A stretch of DNA of 64,000 nt, from positions 1,611,501-1,675,500 of the forward strand of contig PHTZ01000001.1 of the NCBI GenBank assembly GCA_002813285.1. The letters run 5' to 3'. This DNA is from Flavobacteriaceae bacterium MAR_2009_75 (GTDB taxonomy: Bacteria > Bacteroidota > Bacteroidia > Flavobacteriales > Flavobacteriaceae). A model generated the notes under the pieces. That model ran no database searches and had not been told where the DNA came from. It was given only the letters and a program-made list of their open reading frames with translations. How positions within the stretch are numbered: position 1 is the first letter of the stretch; each line of letters starts with the position of its first letter. This document shows positions 25,752 through 36,008 of this stretch, piece after piece. Made by a program: the position numbers and the translations under genes.

Positions 25752-28700
25752 CTAAAATTTAACATTAAGACCAAGATTGAGTATTCTCGCCTGAGGCCAA
25801 CTCAAAAACACAGTTGAAAAACTGGAAAGGTGTCGCTCAGGATCTTGATTTTTAAAATCAGTCCATGTAATGAGATTATCGGCAGAAACATATAATTTCA
25901 AATTCTGCACATGAAACTTCTGGGTAACTTCAGTAGGCAAATTATAGGAAAGCATCACGTTTTTTAATCTCAAATATGAAGTATCGTGCAGATTATAGGT
26001 AGAGGCACTATAAGCAGCCACACCCGTGTACCCATCCATATGCAACGCTGGCAGTTCGTTGGTGGGGTTATCGGGGGTCCAAGCGTTACGCCAATCTTTC
26101 GTTGGCGGAATGCCCGACCCAAATGGTGAATTGGGGGTCCAGAATTGCAATAGGGCCTTTCTACCCTGAACTCCTTGAAAGAAAAGATTGAGGCCGAAAT
26201 TCTTGTACTCGAAATTCAAACCAAAAGAATAGGTGAAATCAGGGTACCTGCCGCCAATCGGTACGCGATCATCTGCATCGATATCGCCATCACCGTCAAT
26301 ATCTTTCATTTTTAAATCTCCAGCCCTTGGGTTTTGGTTCGCTTCATGAGTCGGGTAATTGCCACTGGCAATATCGTCTTCTTGAAAAATGCCATCCCAT
26401 ACATATAAATTGAACTCATCGTAGGGGTAACCTACATCTCTTATCGTACTGCCCGTACTCGGCGTATAAATAGATACGACCTCATTTTTATACTTGGTCA
26501 ACAAGAAATTTGCATTGTAGAACAAATCACCAACATTGTTTCTATGGGTCAGTTCAAATTCAAAGCCCTGATTGCGCATCTCCCCATTGTTGACCGTTGG
26601 GTTGTTTAGCCCAGTACTTCTAGGTATTTGCACCGATGCGAGAATATCAAAAGTATTTTTATTGAAATAATCGAACGATACGCCTAGCAATGAATTTTTT
26701 ATATTGATATCGACGCCTATATCGGTTACTTCCGTAGTCTCCCACTGCAGGCTTTGGTCTCTAAAGGTGGTAAGATTCGCGCCTTGCAGAACCTCATTTT
26801 CTTCGTCAAAAGGGTAAACCGAATTGATAGAAAGGTTATTCTGATACAGGTAAGATCCGATATTCTGGTTACCCAACCTACCATAGGAAGCTCTTATCTT
26901 AAACTGGTCTAACCACGTTAGATTATTTTTGATGAAATTCTCTTCAGATATTACCCAGCCTGCCGATGCAGATGGAAATAGGCCCCATCTATAATCTGGT
27001 GAAACTTTAGAGGTACCATCATACCTTAAATTAGCCTCGAATAGATATTTTTCTTTAAAATTATAGGCCAGCCTACCGAAATATGATCGTATGGCCCATT
27101 CTTCAGGCCGCTCTAAGGCCGCCAACCGAAAATGGGTATTGAACAATTTCTCACCATCGGAAGAATAGGCCTGAATATCGGTAAGATTCGGGGCAACGGT
27201 ATTCGGTCTATTGGCCCTTAATATTCTTCGGTTAAAACTGACCTGCTCATAACCTGCCATTGCAGACAGGTTGTGGTCTTCGCCCAGTTTAGTGTCATAG
27301 GCCAAGGTCGAAAAAATAGTTGGTGTAGATTCGGTCATGTGCTCATCGGTCAAACCGGGCACCTCTGCGCTAATAGCATCAAAGTTCTGGTTGTTCGGAA
27401 GCACTTCAACCCCATCATCAGGAAAGATATCTACATTATGCCAGAAATAGGTTTTATACGATTTTTGGTGCATCTTGAAATACCGATATTGATAATTAAC
27501 CGCAAATTTGGTATTCCAGGTCAAACCCTTAAAAGGCTTGATTTCAAAATTCAGATGCGCATTCAGGTTATTTGTATTGAAGTACTGGCTACCGATTAAA
27601 TCAAATACCTCTTGAGGCGACTGACGATATTGTATGGCCTGCTCGCCAACGTATGCTTCACCTGCCACACGACCATCAGGTAGATAGGGTGGGCTAAGTG
27701 GAGATGTGGCATAGATATACATAGGTACAAACAAGTTCATCATCGGTGGTCGAGTATCTTCGGTACTGGTCAAGTTAAATGAGGTGCTCATGGTCAACCA
27801 GTCACTAACATCAATGGAGTAATTAAAAAGTCCGTTATAACGGTCGAAGTCGTAGCCGGGAGCCATGGCATCTTGGGTCAATGCAGAAACCGAAAAATTA
27901 TAGACACTGCGTTCTCCGCCACCCGAAATCGACAAATTATGATTATGAACGGTGGCATCTTTGAACCAATAATCTACCGAGTTAAAATTCCATGGATAGG
28001 TACCATTCTGATACTTTTCTATTTCCGACTGTGGGTAATAAGTTTCCCCCGGAAAAGAGCGGTTATATGCCGTATTGAACATTTGCATATACTCGGCAGA
28101 ATTATCCACAAAATCGGGTAACGCAGTAGGTGATTGAATGGAGATGTTACCCCTATAACTAACAACCGGCTTACCTTTCTCCCCCTTTTTGGTGGTAACT
28201 AGAATAACCCCGTTCGCAGCTCTGGCCCCGTAAATTGCTGATGAGGCAGCATCCTTTAAAACAGTTATATTTTCTATCATATCAGGAGCAAGGTTGGTCA
28301 ATGATCCTGCAGCCCCGTCAATTAATATCAATGGATCGTTACTACCTCCATAAGATCCCACGCCCCTGATTTGTATGATGGGATTATTTTGACCTGGTTC
28401 GGCACTAGGTTGAATAATTTCGACCCCTGAAATGCGGCCCTGTAAGAGGTTTGCAGAATTCGTTGCCGGCCTTTGAATGAGAACATCGCCGGCCACGTCG
28501 TCTACCGCACCTGTTAGATTTACTTTTTTCTGTGCACCATAACCCACGATAACCACCTCATCTAAACTTGAAGCATCTTCTTGAAGGGTAATTGAAATGT
28601 TAGTCTGATCACCTACGGCTATCTCTTGAGTGGCAAAACCGATATAAGAAATGGATAGAACCGCATTTTGGTCAGTTACCGCTATGGTGAAATTGCCATC

Positions 28701-29210
28701 AAAATCGGTTTGAGTACCATTAGAAGTACCCTTTTCGACAACGTTTGCACCGGGCAAGGGTTGCCCTTCTTGATCTGTGACAGTACCGGATACCTCTTGT
28801 TGATCCTGCCTTTGCTCATACTGCGGCGCTACAACTTTCTTTTCCGATTTCTCTATCAAGATAGTATTGTCGTCGGTTACAACTACATCAAACTGACCAC
28901 TTGATAAGCTTCTTTTTAAGAGTTTGTTCGCAAGAATACTTCCCTTTTTGACCTCAACCTTCGGGTAATTGTCAAATATACCTTCTTGATAGATAAACTT
29001 ATAGTCGGTCTGATTCATAATGAGGTCAAAAACTTCGTCAACACTCAATATCTTATCTGTATCTATTCGAACTTTTAAATTTTGCGACAAAATTGAATTG
29101 GGTGCAAAACTGAATACCGTGGTAAGCGATAGAAATATAAAAGTTCTCATAATGTTGATTAACAGCCCCCGCCTGAAGTGGAAAAGGACATTTTGCAAAT
29201 TAATTTTCAT
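25752..29210 (-). CDS. SusC-family TonB-dependent transducer with STN domain
   Basis: At 1152 residues it is longer than the alginate-locus SusC because it carries an N-terminal secretin/TonB STN domain (about residues 45-115: VDEVFDLIMNQTDYKFIY to TILIEKSEKK). Then come the carboxypeptidase-D-like domain (GTVTDQEGQPLPGANVVEKG), LDEVVIVGYGAQKK, the plug (ITVLKDAASSAIYGARAANG) and barrel, ending LNLGLNVKF. STN-bearing SusC proteins talk to a FecR anti-sigma factor, and the FecR gene lies 130 bases upstream. It imports oligosaccharides and reports ligand binding at once. Confidence 0.94.
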   Translation of the reverse strand: MKINLQNVLFHFRRGLLINIMRTFIFLSLTTVFSFAPNSILSQNLKVRIDTDKILSVDEVFDLIMNQTDYKFIYQEGIFDNYPKVEVKKGSILANKLLKRSLSSGQFDVVVTDDNTILIEKSEKKVVAPQYEQRQDQQEVSGTVTDQEGQPLPGANVVEKGTSNGTQTDFDGNFTIAVTDQNAVLSISYIGFATQEIAVGDQTNISITLQEDASSLDEVVIVGYGAQKKVNLTGAVDDVAGDVLIQRPATNSANLLQGRISGVEIIQPSAEPGQNNPIIQIRGVGSYGGSNDPLILIDGAAGSLTNLAPDMIENITVLKDAASSAIYGARAANGVILVTTKKGEKGKPVVSYRGNISIQSPTALPDFVDNSAEYMQMFNTAYNRSFPGETYYPQSEIEKYQNGTYPWNFNSVDYWFKDATVHNHNLSISGGGERSVYNFSVSALTQDAMAPGYDFDRYNGLFNYSIDVSDWLTMSTSFNLTSTEDTRPPMMNLFVPMYIYATSPLSPPYLPDGRVAGEAYVGEQAIQYRQSPQEVFDLIGSQYFNTNNLNAHLNFEIKPFKGLTWNTKFAVNYQYRYFKMHQKSYKTYFWHNVDIFPDDGVEVLPNNQNFDAISAEVPGLTDEHMTESTPTIFSTLAYDTKLGEDHNLSAMAGYEQVSFNRRILRANRPNTVAPNLTDIQAYSSDGEKLFNTHFRLAALERPEEWAIRSYFGRLAYNFKEKYLFEANLRYDGTSKVSPDYRWGLFPSASAGWVISEENFIKNNLTWLDQFKIRASYGRLGNQNIGSYLYQNNLSINSVYPFDEENEVLQGANLTTFRDQSLQWETTEVTDIGVDINIKNSLLGVSFDYFNKNTFDILASVQIPRSTGLNNPTVNNGEMRNQGFEFELTHRNNVGDLFYNANFLLTKYKNEVVSIYTPSTGSTIRDVGYPYDEFNLYVWDGIFQEDDIASGNYPTHEANQNPRAGDLKMKDIDGDGDIDADDRVPIGGRYPDFTYSFGLNFEYKNFGLNLFFQGVQGRKALLQFWTPNSPFGSGIPPTKDWRNAWTPDNPTNELPALHMDGYTGVAAYSASTYNLHDTSYLRLKNVMLSYNLPTEVTQKFHVQNLKLYVSADNLITWTDFKNQDPERHLSSFSTVFLSWPQARILNLGLNVKF

Positions 29211-29339
29211 AAATTTGGTGGTTATTAGTTAGTTAAACATTTTAGTTAATTAGTAATCGATTTATCGGGGATTTGAGTCATATACTGTCCAGGTGTGCGC
29301 TCGGTCCCCTTTATCATTTGTATTACTAGGTCTTGAATC

Positions 29340-30515
29340 TCATTTTAGAATAATTTTCTTCTCATATATCTCATAATTTTCGATTATACTTAAGGTTCTT
29401 ATTGCCGATAATATGTCTTGAAGGTTTTGCTTTTTGCCAAGCACACCTTTGAAAGTCACATTTTCCAATTCTTTATTTTCAAATACTACATCCACATCAT
29501 ACCAGCGAGATATAACTTTCATAATGTCTTTAAGAGGTTTGTCCCTAAAACTAAAGACCCCATTTTTCCAGGAAATTTCGTTATATACATTTACCTTGTA
29601 AACAGCGATGGAATTACTCTTCGTATTTAATTTTGATTGCTGACTCGGTATTAGCTTTTGTTTTGAATTGCCATTCTCAATGGCTACGGATCCCTCGACG
29701 AGCGTGGTGAAAATATTGACCTCATCACGATAGGCCTTTATATTGAATTCGGTTCCTAAAACTTCAATCTTCTGATTTTGGTTAATTACCCTGAATTTAG
29801 AACCTTCGTTTTCAGAACTTGGAGAAACATCAAAATAAGCCTCGCCATATACCAGTTCCACCTCCCTGGTTTCACCGCTTTTAAAGCTAACGGGATATTT
29901 TAATTTAGATTCAGAGTTGAGCCATACCTGTGTACCATCGGATAGTTTTATATAGAATTGCCCTCCTCTAGGTATGGTCAAATTATTATATTCAATTTTT
30001 GCTACGCCTGTTTCTGCTTTAGTATATACAATTTGCTCACCATCACTTTTTGCATTGTGTGCATCGTAATAACTAGCTTTGCCCAATTCAACAACCGAAC
30101 CATCTTCTAGGGTCAAAATCGCCTTATCGGTACCGGGTTCGATCATTTGGTTCACGATTACTGTATTGGATTCGTTTTTTAACTGATCGCCTCCAGAATG
30201 AAAATTATAAACTAAAGTTGACAACAGAACCCCGACCATGACAGCTGCTGCGGCATAGTACACCAACTTTCGCTTTTTTTGGGTTTTAATGGATATTTTT
30301 TCATTCACCATTTCTTGTGCCAATTTGCTTTTTACTTTATCAGCATCGAATTCTCTCATGTTATAATCGATTGCATAATTTGTCTTGACATATATCTTGA
30401 AAAGATGTTCATGGCTTGGGTTCTTCATCCATTGCTCCAACTCATCAAGTTCAGATATTGATGCCTGCTTGTTAATGAATTTTAGAATAAGGTTCTCAGT
30501 TTTCGAGCTGATCAT
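29340..30515 (-). CDS. FecR-family anti-sigma factor
   Basis: 391 residues: an N-terminal cytoplasmic part binding the sigma factor (about 1-80), one transmembrane helix at about 83-105 (LVYYAAAAVMVGVLLSTLVY), a periplasmic FecR domain (NLTIPRGGQFYIKLSDG, VWLNSESKLKYPVSF, GEAYFDVSP) and a C-terminal DUF4974 domain (FRDKPLKDIMKVISRWYDV) that contacts the STN domain of the partner SusC. The cognate ECF sigma gene is divergent at 30626 and the SusC gene follows in the same direction. This is the standard trans-envelope pair of Bacteroidetes. Confidence 0.93.
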   Translation of the reverse strand: MISSKTENLILKFINKQASISELDELEQWMKNPSHEHLFKIYVKTNYAIDYNMREFDADKVKSKLAQEMVNEKISIKTQKKRKLVYYAAAAVMVGVLLSTLVYNFHSGGDQLKNESNTVIVNQMIEPGTDKAILTLEDGSVVELGKASYYDAHNAKSDGEQIVYTKAETGVAKIEYNNLTIPRGGQFYIKLSDGTQVWLNSESKLKYPVSFKSGETREVELVYGEAYFDVSPSSENEGSKFRVINQNQKIEVLGTEFNIKAYRDEVNIFTTLVEGSVAIENGNSKQKLIPSQQSKLNTKSNSIAVYKVNVYNEISWKNGVFSFRDKPLKDIMKVISRWYDVDVVFENKELENVTFKGVLGKKQNLQDILSAIRTLSIIENYEIYEKKIILK

Positions 30516-30625
30516 ATAAGCGACCTATTTAAAACAATACGTGCGAATTTTTCAATACCCTACTTATTTATGGTTTTTTTTTATATTTTGTCAATATTTA
30601 CGCTTCAACTTTATCAATCTACCAT

Positions 30626-31210
30626 ATGAGTAACAATTTTAGCGACAACAACGAATTGATAACAGCCCTCAAGAAAGGACAATCAAATGCATTCAATTAT
30701 TTGGTCGACACCTATCACCACAGGCTTTGTGTTTATGCATATAGTCTTATTCACGATCAAGACAGTGCAGAAGATATCGTACAAAATGTCTTTGTGCGCA
30801 CTTGGCATAAACGACAAAAATTAAAAACCGATTTTTCAATCAAAAGCTTTCTTTATAGATCGGTATACAATGAGTTCATTGATCACTATCGTAAGCGAAA
30901 GCCATTTTTTCCGTTGGAAAAAAAATATATCGATGCTATATCTGAAATTGTTGAAGAAGACAAACCTTCTCTTGAACGAATCTTAAGGCTCGTAAAACAA
31001 GAAATTCAAAAACTGCCTCCCAAATGCAAAGAAGTATTTTTGTTAAGTAAAGAAGAAGGCCTTAGTAATATTGAAATAGCAGAATACAAGAATGTTTCAA
31101 TAAAAGCTGTTGAAGGCCACTTGCACAAAGCTTTCAACATTCTTCGCAAAAGCTTTGATGGTAAATTAGACGGTTATTTTTTCGTGATATTCGGTTTTGA
31201 TAAGAGGTAA
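30626..31210 (+). CDS. ECF RNA polymerase sigma factor (FecI-like)
   Basis: 194 residues. Region 2 reads FNYLVDTYHHRLCVYAYSLI with DSAEDIVQNVFVRTWHKR, and region 4 holds the helix-turn-helix LPPKCKEVFLLSKEEGLSNI to AVEGHLHKAFNILRK. It matches the Bacteroidetes group of ECF sigma factors controlled by FecR. Divergent from the FecR gene with a 110-base intergenic region. It likely drives the SusCD genes at 24-29 kb when the transporter is loaded, and perhaps the convergent DUF5703 gene next door. Confidence 0.93.
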   Translation: MSNNFSDNNELITALKKGQSNAFNYLVDTYHHRLCVYAYSLIHDQDSAEDIVQNVFVRTWHKRQKLKTDFSIKSFLYRSVYNEFIDHYRKRKPFFPLEKKYIDAISEIVEEDKPSLERILRLVKQEIQKLPPKCKEVFLLSKEEGLSNIEIAEYKNVSIKAVEGHLHKAFNILRKSFDGKLDGYFFVIFGFDKR

Positions 31211-31250
31211 TGCCCTTTATTCAAATAGTATACCATGAGTATTTCTAATA

Positions 31251-33590
31251 CTAGAAATTAAAATCATTCATCAACACAATGTCCTTTGTTCTCTCAGTAG
31301 GCGTTACCGTTATATTCTCGACCTTTCCTTGTCTGTAAGATACTTCGACGACCGTATTCTTCGGAGCATGAAGCTTAAAATCGACATCCCATTTTTTCGG
31401 CCAAGCCGGAAAAAGGTAAATCTTATCATTCACGTTTTGCAGAAGCATTTCTTGTAATGCAATCATACCTGACCCACCCCAGTTGTGATCAGGTACCCAA
31501 TCATGGCCGGGGCCCCAAAATGTTGGAAATCTTCTATCGGCATCTTGCAGTTTTTTTACAATTTCTCGAGCAGCTTCATTGATTAAACCTAATCGTGCAC
31601 AAAAAATGGGGTCTTGGTGCCAGCTTGTATGATTTTTTTGACCTTTAATATCAGTACCATAAAACCACGTATTTCTCGCAATATCTAAATCTTCACGACC
31701 AACCCCGTGTACCCCCCAAGGGTATACAGAATACAACTGTGGCAGCTCAACATTATTGATCCGCTCCCATGATTTTGCAGGTGCAATAGTCTTTTTACCC
31801 TCTTGCGATCGATAATGAATAGCCTCGGGCAGTCGCCCATACAATTCTGCGATATATTTACGGCTCGATTCTCCAAGCAAAGTTTCGGGTAGGTTTAATA
31901 GGGCCTTGATTACACTTTTCATACCTAGAACCACCGTTATTGGATTTGTGGCCATTTTGTAGGTTTCACCTGCCGTAGAAGGGTAGAAAATTAATTTACC
32001 CTCTTGATCCAAACTTTGTGTAGTTCGCTGTTCGCTTAAGTATTGATAATGCTCATCATAAAAACGAAGACAACTTTCGATTAAGGGCAAGTATTTTCGA
32101 ATATCCACCTTCTTGAAAGAATAGGCGTCCAATATCATTTGACAGAACTCAAAAGAAGTATCCCATTGATATTCGATCCAAGAATTATACTCTACCCCAG
32201 GGTCAAAATATTCAGGTCTCTTCCAACCGTATTCGAACCCGACCGGTAGTCCGAAACTTTCCATCTGCTCGGTAAAACTTGCCCCGTCATGCCCCCAATA
32301 ATAATGTGTTCTAAGTTCAGCATTTTTTAAAGCCTTGGCATAAAATTCAAATTGCGGCATCATCATCTCGATGTCACCACTTTTGAGCATCGGCCAATAT
32401 ACAAGACGCTGGTTTTGGGCCGTCGCACTACCGCCGCCCCAACTTCTGTAATCGGGAGTATAGGTCATGGTCGAATCGACGAATTCGGGGTCTGTGGTAA
32501 ACAATCCGCCATTGAATTTCGTAGGAAAGCTACCAAATGCATTACAGCCCAACTGGTATCTGAAGACTTGATAATTACGAGCTATTTGCCACTCCTTGGC
32601 TTTAGGGTCAGGGTTGTCTTTATCAATAACTATGTAACTTCTATCCCAGAAATTCTTCCACCAGTTTATACTCTCTGCCCTATTCGTATTTCTGGCCTTT
32701 GTCAGATGCTGTTCTACTTTATCTAAGCTGCTTGCCCATTGTTGTTCTGAACTTGTTTGCTCGGTATGCATGACCACCTTTACATGGTGATTACGTGACG
32801 GCCGAACAGATTTGAGACACCAGCCTTTAAAATCGGTAGAAGCATACCGCCCAGTTACGGTTTTATAAGGTTTCATATTTCTACTTGACATGCGACCGCC
32901 GAAAGTGAGGTTTTCCAACGGATTCCACAGTTTTTTCTTTACCGAATCAAGACTTTGCTGCTTTACCACTAAGTCAAAAGCAGTTTCCCCAGAATTGCGA
33001 TGGTAAAATAGAACGCCCCCATCTGCAAAATCGACTTTATCTTTTTTTGCTATTGTGGCGAACGGAGCGCCTAAATAGGTTCTACACATATTTCTTTCAA
33101 GACCAGTAAGTTCACGACCTTCATTACGCCAACCTTCATAGCTCGCGATAGCTTCTACTTTTTGATTTGATTGAATGTTAATATTCGATACAGGATTAAA
33201 AACATCTGCCCATACATCGATAGAAACTTCCAGGTCTTCTTTAGAAGCTTTTATCTGAACATACCCCTCTTTTAATTTTAACTCTTGTTTAAAATCATCA
33301 GGGTTATCGAGAGGATTTGGCGATAATTCAATTCGTAATCTACCAAGTTTGGGAAAGGAATTTAATTCGTCAAATGTTCCACTACGGCTTAAGTAAATGA
33401 GCAAATCACCGTCTTCGACCCAAACATTCATACCTATGTCTCCCCCACCACATGGCATGGATTCCAATGCATTTTTACTCGGTGTATTCCAGATAACATT
33501 ATATTGTTCTAACGGAATAGATTTCTTTTGCCCCTGTATGGTCAAACAAAAAAATATTAGCAGAATTAAGGGCAATTTGTGCATATGCAT
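31251..33590 (-). CDS. DUF5703-domain, GH95-like secreted protein
   Basis: About 779 residues from ATG at 33590; ATGs at 33617 and 33584 are alternatives, and the signal peptide MHKLPLILLIFFCLTIQGQ favours one of the two shorter forms. The N-terminal beta-domain (YNVIWNTPSKNALESMPCGG, DIGMNVWVEDGDLLIYLSR) is the DUF5703 signature seen in GH95-like proteins. The rest looks like an (alpha/alpha)6 barrel (ARNYQVFRYQLGCNAFGSFP, WGHDGASFTEQMESFGLPVG) and a C-terminal beta-sheet. Enzyme activity has not been assigned to this family to my knowledge. Convergent with the sigma gene, 40 bases apart. Probably part of the same PUL. Confidence 0.75.
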   Translation of the reverse strand: MHMHKLPLILLIFFCLTIQGQKKSIPLEQYNVIWNTPSKNALESMPCGGGDIGMNVWVEDGDLLIYLSRSGTFDELNSFPKLGRLRIELSPNPLDNPDDFKQELKLKEGYVQIKASKEDLEVSIDVWADVFNPVSNINIQSNQKVEAIASYEGWRNEGRELTGLERNMCRTYLGAPFATIAKKDKVDFADGGVLFYHRNSGETAFDLVVKQQSLDSVKKKLWNPLENLTFGGRMSSRNMKPYKTVTGRYASTDFKGWCLKSVRPSRNHHVKVVMHTEQTSSEQQWASSLDKVEQHLTKARNTNRAESINWWKNFWDRSYIVIDKDNPDPKAKEWQIARNYQVFRYQLGCNAFGSFPTKFNGGLFTTDPEFVDSTMTYTPDYRSWGGGSATAQNQRLVYWPMLKSGDIEMMMPQFEFYAKALKNAELRTHYYWGHDGASFTEQMESFGLPVGFEYGWKRPEYFDPGVEYNSWIEYQWDTSFEFCQMILDAYSFKKVDIRKYLPLIESCLRFYDEHYQYLSEQRTTQSLDQEGKLIFYPSTAGETYKMATNPITVVLGMKSVIKALLNLPETLLGESSRKYIAELYGRLPEAIHYRSQEGKKTIAPAKSWERINNVELPQLYSVYPWGVHGVGREDLDIARNTWFYGTDIKGQKNHTSWHQDPIFCARLGLINEAAREIVKKLQDADRRFPTFWGPGHDWVPDHNWGGSGMIALQEMLLQNVNDKIYLFPAWPKKWDVDFKLHAPKNTVVEVSYRQGKVENITVTPTERTKDIVLMNDFNF

Positions 33591-33813
33591 AGTTTGGATG
33601 GTGAATAAAGAAATCATCCTATAAATTTAGAATTTTATGCATAAGAGAAGATTGCGGGTCTACTTGTAATACGAATGACAAATGCGAAACCCTTCCTTTG
33701 GTCCGAAAATCTCTAAAAATTAATAGATTATCGAACTACCAATAGCTTCGAAGAATAGCTCTTGATTTAATGCAAGTTTATCATGTGAAATGATGAAAAG
33801 CATTAAATACCCT

Positions 33814-34323
33814 TTATTCACAGACGGGTCTTAAAATTAATGCTGTCCATCGGCCACGAGAATAGGCCGTCGTAACGCCTTCAGGAATTTTACCATTAGT
33901 ATGTGAGCTAAATGCAACACCAATGGTATCACCATTGGTCAATGCTATCTTTTTAAAATCATGGGACTGTTTCACATAATTCTGTTCCATAGGGTCGTTT
34001 TGCACCTCCTTTATCAAACTATCGTTGATGTACAGTCGGTATTGTGATTCCCCGTCATCTTCCGAAAGGGTTTGAATGCTAGCAAGATATTCTCCATCAG
34101 ACCCTGCAAACGTGTAATTGGCCAAGGCGAATTGATTCTTGAATTGAGCCGCATCCAAGGCCAAGGCAGACCTTTCATCATCTACATAAAACGGAACAAA
34201 ATCAGGGGTTACCGCAACATCAAAATCTTCGATTGCCTTCAATTCAATAACATCGCAATTGCTTTGACACATTGTGAACAAGCCACTAATTAAAACTAAT
34301 ATTAGAACTTTAAGCTGTCTCAT
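33814..34323 (-). CDS. Lipoprotein of unknown function
   Basis: 169 residues with a lipoprotein signal (LFTMC, Cys19). The rest looks all-beta (YTFAGSDGEYLASIQTLSE, QYRLYINDSLIKEV, TNGDTIGVAFSSHTNGKIPE) and ends in RGRWTALILRPVCE, suggesting a small carbohydrate-binding-like sandwich closed by a disulphide (Cys23 and the C-terminal Cys). I do not recognise a family. It lies 240 bases after the clan-A glycosidase gene, same strand, and could be its surface partner. Confidence 0.6.
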   Translation of the reverse strand: MRQLKVLILVLISGLFTMCQSNCDVIELKAIEDFDVAVTPDFVPFYVDDERSALALDAAQFKNQFALANYTFAGSDGEYLASIQTLSEDDGESQYRLYINDSLIKEVQNDPMEQNYVKQSHDFKKIALTNGDTIGVAFSSHTNGKIPEGVTTAYSRGRWTALILRPVCE

Positions 34324-34469
34324 GATTACATATTCTACGATTCTTATTAAGTTGCAATAATTGTTTTCAACGTCAGTCTAATAAACTTCAATTTTACGGT
34401 TGCTAGCACTTAGCAAGAGGCTTTTTATCTCCGGCCAATATTTCAGCAATGTTAGCTACGGGTAGGTGC

Positions 34470-35576
34470 CTAAGGCCGACCTCCTGTTATTTCCTCTAAC
34501 TTATTGAAAAATGCTTTTTTTCTTGGTGAGCTTATGCCCCAGTTCACTGGCACTGACTGGTACCCATCATCAAAATTCTCTCCTTCCATACGAAAGTCGA
34601 AATACCCCCATGATGCGTATGCCTTTACAGCCTCAACAAAATTATTCGATGGTTTTTCAAAATCAAAATGATCATCTTCATTGAACACGATCGGCATTGG
34701 CCGGTACGAAGGCATTGCCCTTACTTGTTCTACCATTTGGGTTATACGGGCAGGGTCACTTACCCCATTGCCATGTATCAGAACATAGTCAGACACTTCT
34801 ACGACCTTGTCAGGTGGTAATGTATTTCCGTTAAAACTAGTGGAGACCAAAAGGTTGGGTGCACTTTTTTTCACTCTTGAAATCAGCTCATGAATTCTAT
34901 CTTGGCCTATAATATCATGTTGATAGGCTTTGTTGTTACATTCATTCGCGACCTCTAAAATTATATTGGTGTAACCTTGTTTTTTTATCCAAGCCACGGC
35001 ATTATCAACGGCGGCTATAACCGCTTGCTCATCTTTCAGGCGTTCATCTTGACCAAAATAGAAGAAGGCAAGATTTACGACCATACCTAATTCATCGGCC
35101 TTTTCAATAATTCGAGCCATTCTTTGGGCAAATGCCTTCCGTAGGTTACCTTCTGCGTCGAAAGCATTGTTCTCCCATGGTTGCACACGGGAATACCCTT
35201 CCGGACTGCCCCCTTGAAAATTGATATTGAAGGCCAACAGCCCTTTTTCATACCAATCATCCATCGCATCGATGAACTCTTGGGTGTTGCGATTGGCATC
35301 CCATTTGTTAGTATCCGGATATTTCCATCGGCTAGCGGTTTCAGGGTTAAGATCATCAAAAGTACCCTGCACCATGCGAGAATTCATCAATAGACCTTCG
35401 ATACTATGGCCTTGCCAAGTTCGTCCCTTATAAGTGAGCTCGCCGTTTATTAAAAATTTATCTCCTTCTATGGTCACCGTAGTTTTTCTAGACTTTTTTT
35501 CAGGAACTGTAGTGCCCATTAAACTAACAGGTGTTACAAATAATAGAATCATCGTGAATGTCAAATAATTTTTCAT
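34470..35576 (-). CDS. Clan GH-A (GH5-like) glycoside hydrolase, family uncertain
   Basis: 368 residues from ATG at 35576 (an upstream TTG at 35588 is less likely), with a signal peptide to about residue 22. A TIM barrel of the cellulase type: the acid/base region LEVANECNN gives Glu212 after strand 4, and PIVFNEDDHF gives a candidate nucleophile Glu300 after strand 7. LLMNSRMVQGTFDDLN and FRMEGENFDDGYQSVPVNWG are distinctive. A close LacI-type palindrome lies at 35755-35772, about 180 bases upstream, so it probably belongs to the LacI regulon with the SusC at 37539. The exact GH family and substrate are unknown. Confidence 0.75.
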   Translation of the reverse strand: MKNYLTFTMILLFVTPVSLMGTTVPEKKSRKTTVTIEGDKFLINGELTYKGRTWQGHSIEGLLMNSRMVQGTFDDLNPETASRWKYPDTNKWDANRNTQEFIDAMDDWYEKGLLAFNINFQGGSPEGYSRVQPWENNAFDAEGNLRKAFAQRMARIIEKADELGMVVNLAFFYFGQDERLKDEQAVIAAVDNAVAWIKKQGYTNIILEVANECNNKAYQHDIIGQDRIHELISRVKKSAPNLLVSTSFNGNTLPPDKVVEVSDYVLIHGNGVSDPARITQMVEQVRAMPSYRPMPIVFNEDDHFDFEKPSNNFVEAVKAYASWGYFDFRMEGENFDDGYQSVPVNWGISSPRKKAFFNKLEEITGGRP

Positions 35577-36008
35577 AAGCCGTTTCAATCGTTATTTTTC
35601 AATACCTATTTTCAATATACCGGTAATCAATAAAAAATAATAAAACAAATATTTGCACTAAATGAAAATTTGATACTGTATATCAATATTTATTAAATAT
35701 TTAAGCAATACTAGCTAATTAAACCTATAAAACAAACAAACTTGAAGATTATTTTGAGCAAATTTTTGCTCATCTAAAACATATAGCACCTTCATAGGTA
35801 GCTTCTAGATTACCATCAGTTTGAATTGCCCTATATCACATTTGACCATATTCAGCACGACAACCCCAAGTCGTTTTCGTTTACATCAAAATCAATTTAA
35901 AGCCATTACCCAATTGTTCATTGGCTTTTAACGAATGGATGACAGGCAAGCACAGATGAATTGCAGAAAAAGAGAGATCGATTCACTGCGACATACGAAG
36001 AATTTAAA
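35577..36008. other. 432-base intergenic region with a LacI-type operator
   Basis: AT-rich sequence between the clan-A glycosidase and the end of the LacI gene (both minus strand). The only clear element is the palindrome at 35751-35775. No gene, terminator or repeat was convincing. Confidence 0.5.
35751..35775. promoter_or_regulatory. Candidate LacI operator, site 1 (before clan-A glycosidase)
   Basis: TGAGCAAA (35755-35762) and TTTGCTCA (35765-35772) are perfect 8-base arms around TT. They are the same half-sites as in the 26-base palindrome at 37278. The position upstream of the glycosidase gene suggests direct control. Confidence 0.6.

Noticed and set aside
31238-31252. Terminator hairpin between the sigma gene and the DUF5703 gene
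   Set aside because: AGTATT/AATACT is a perfect but AT-only 6-bp stem overlapping the stop codon and lacks a T-run.
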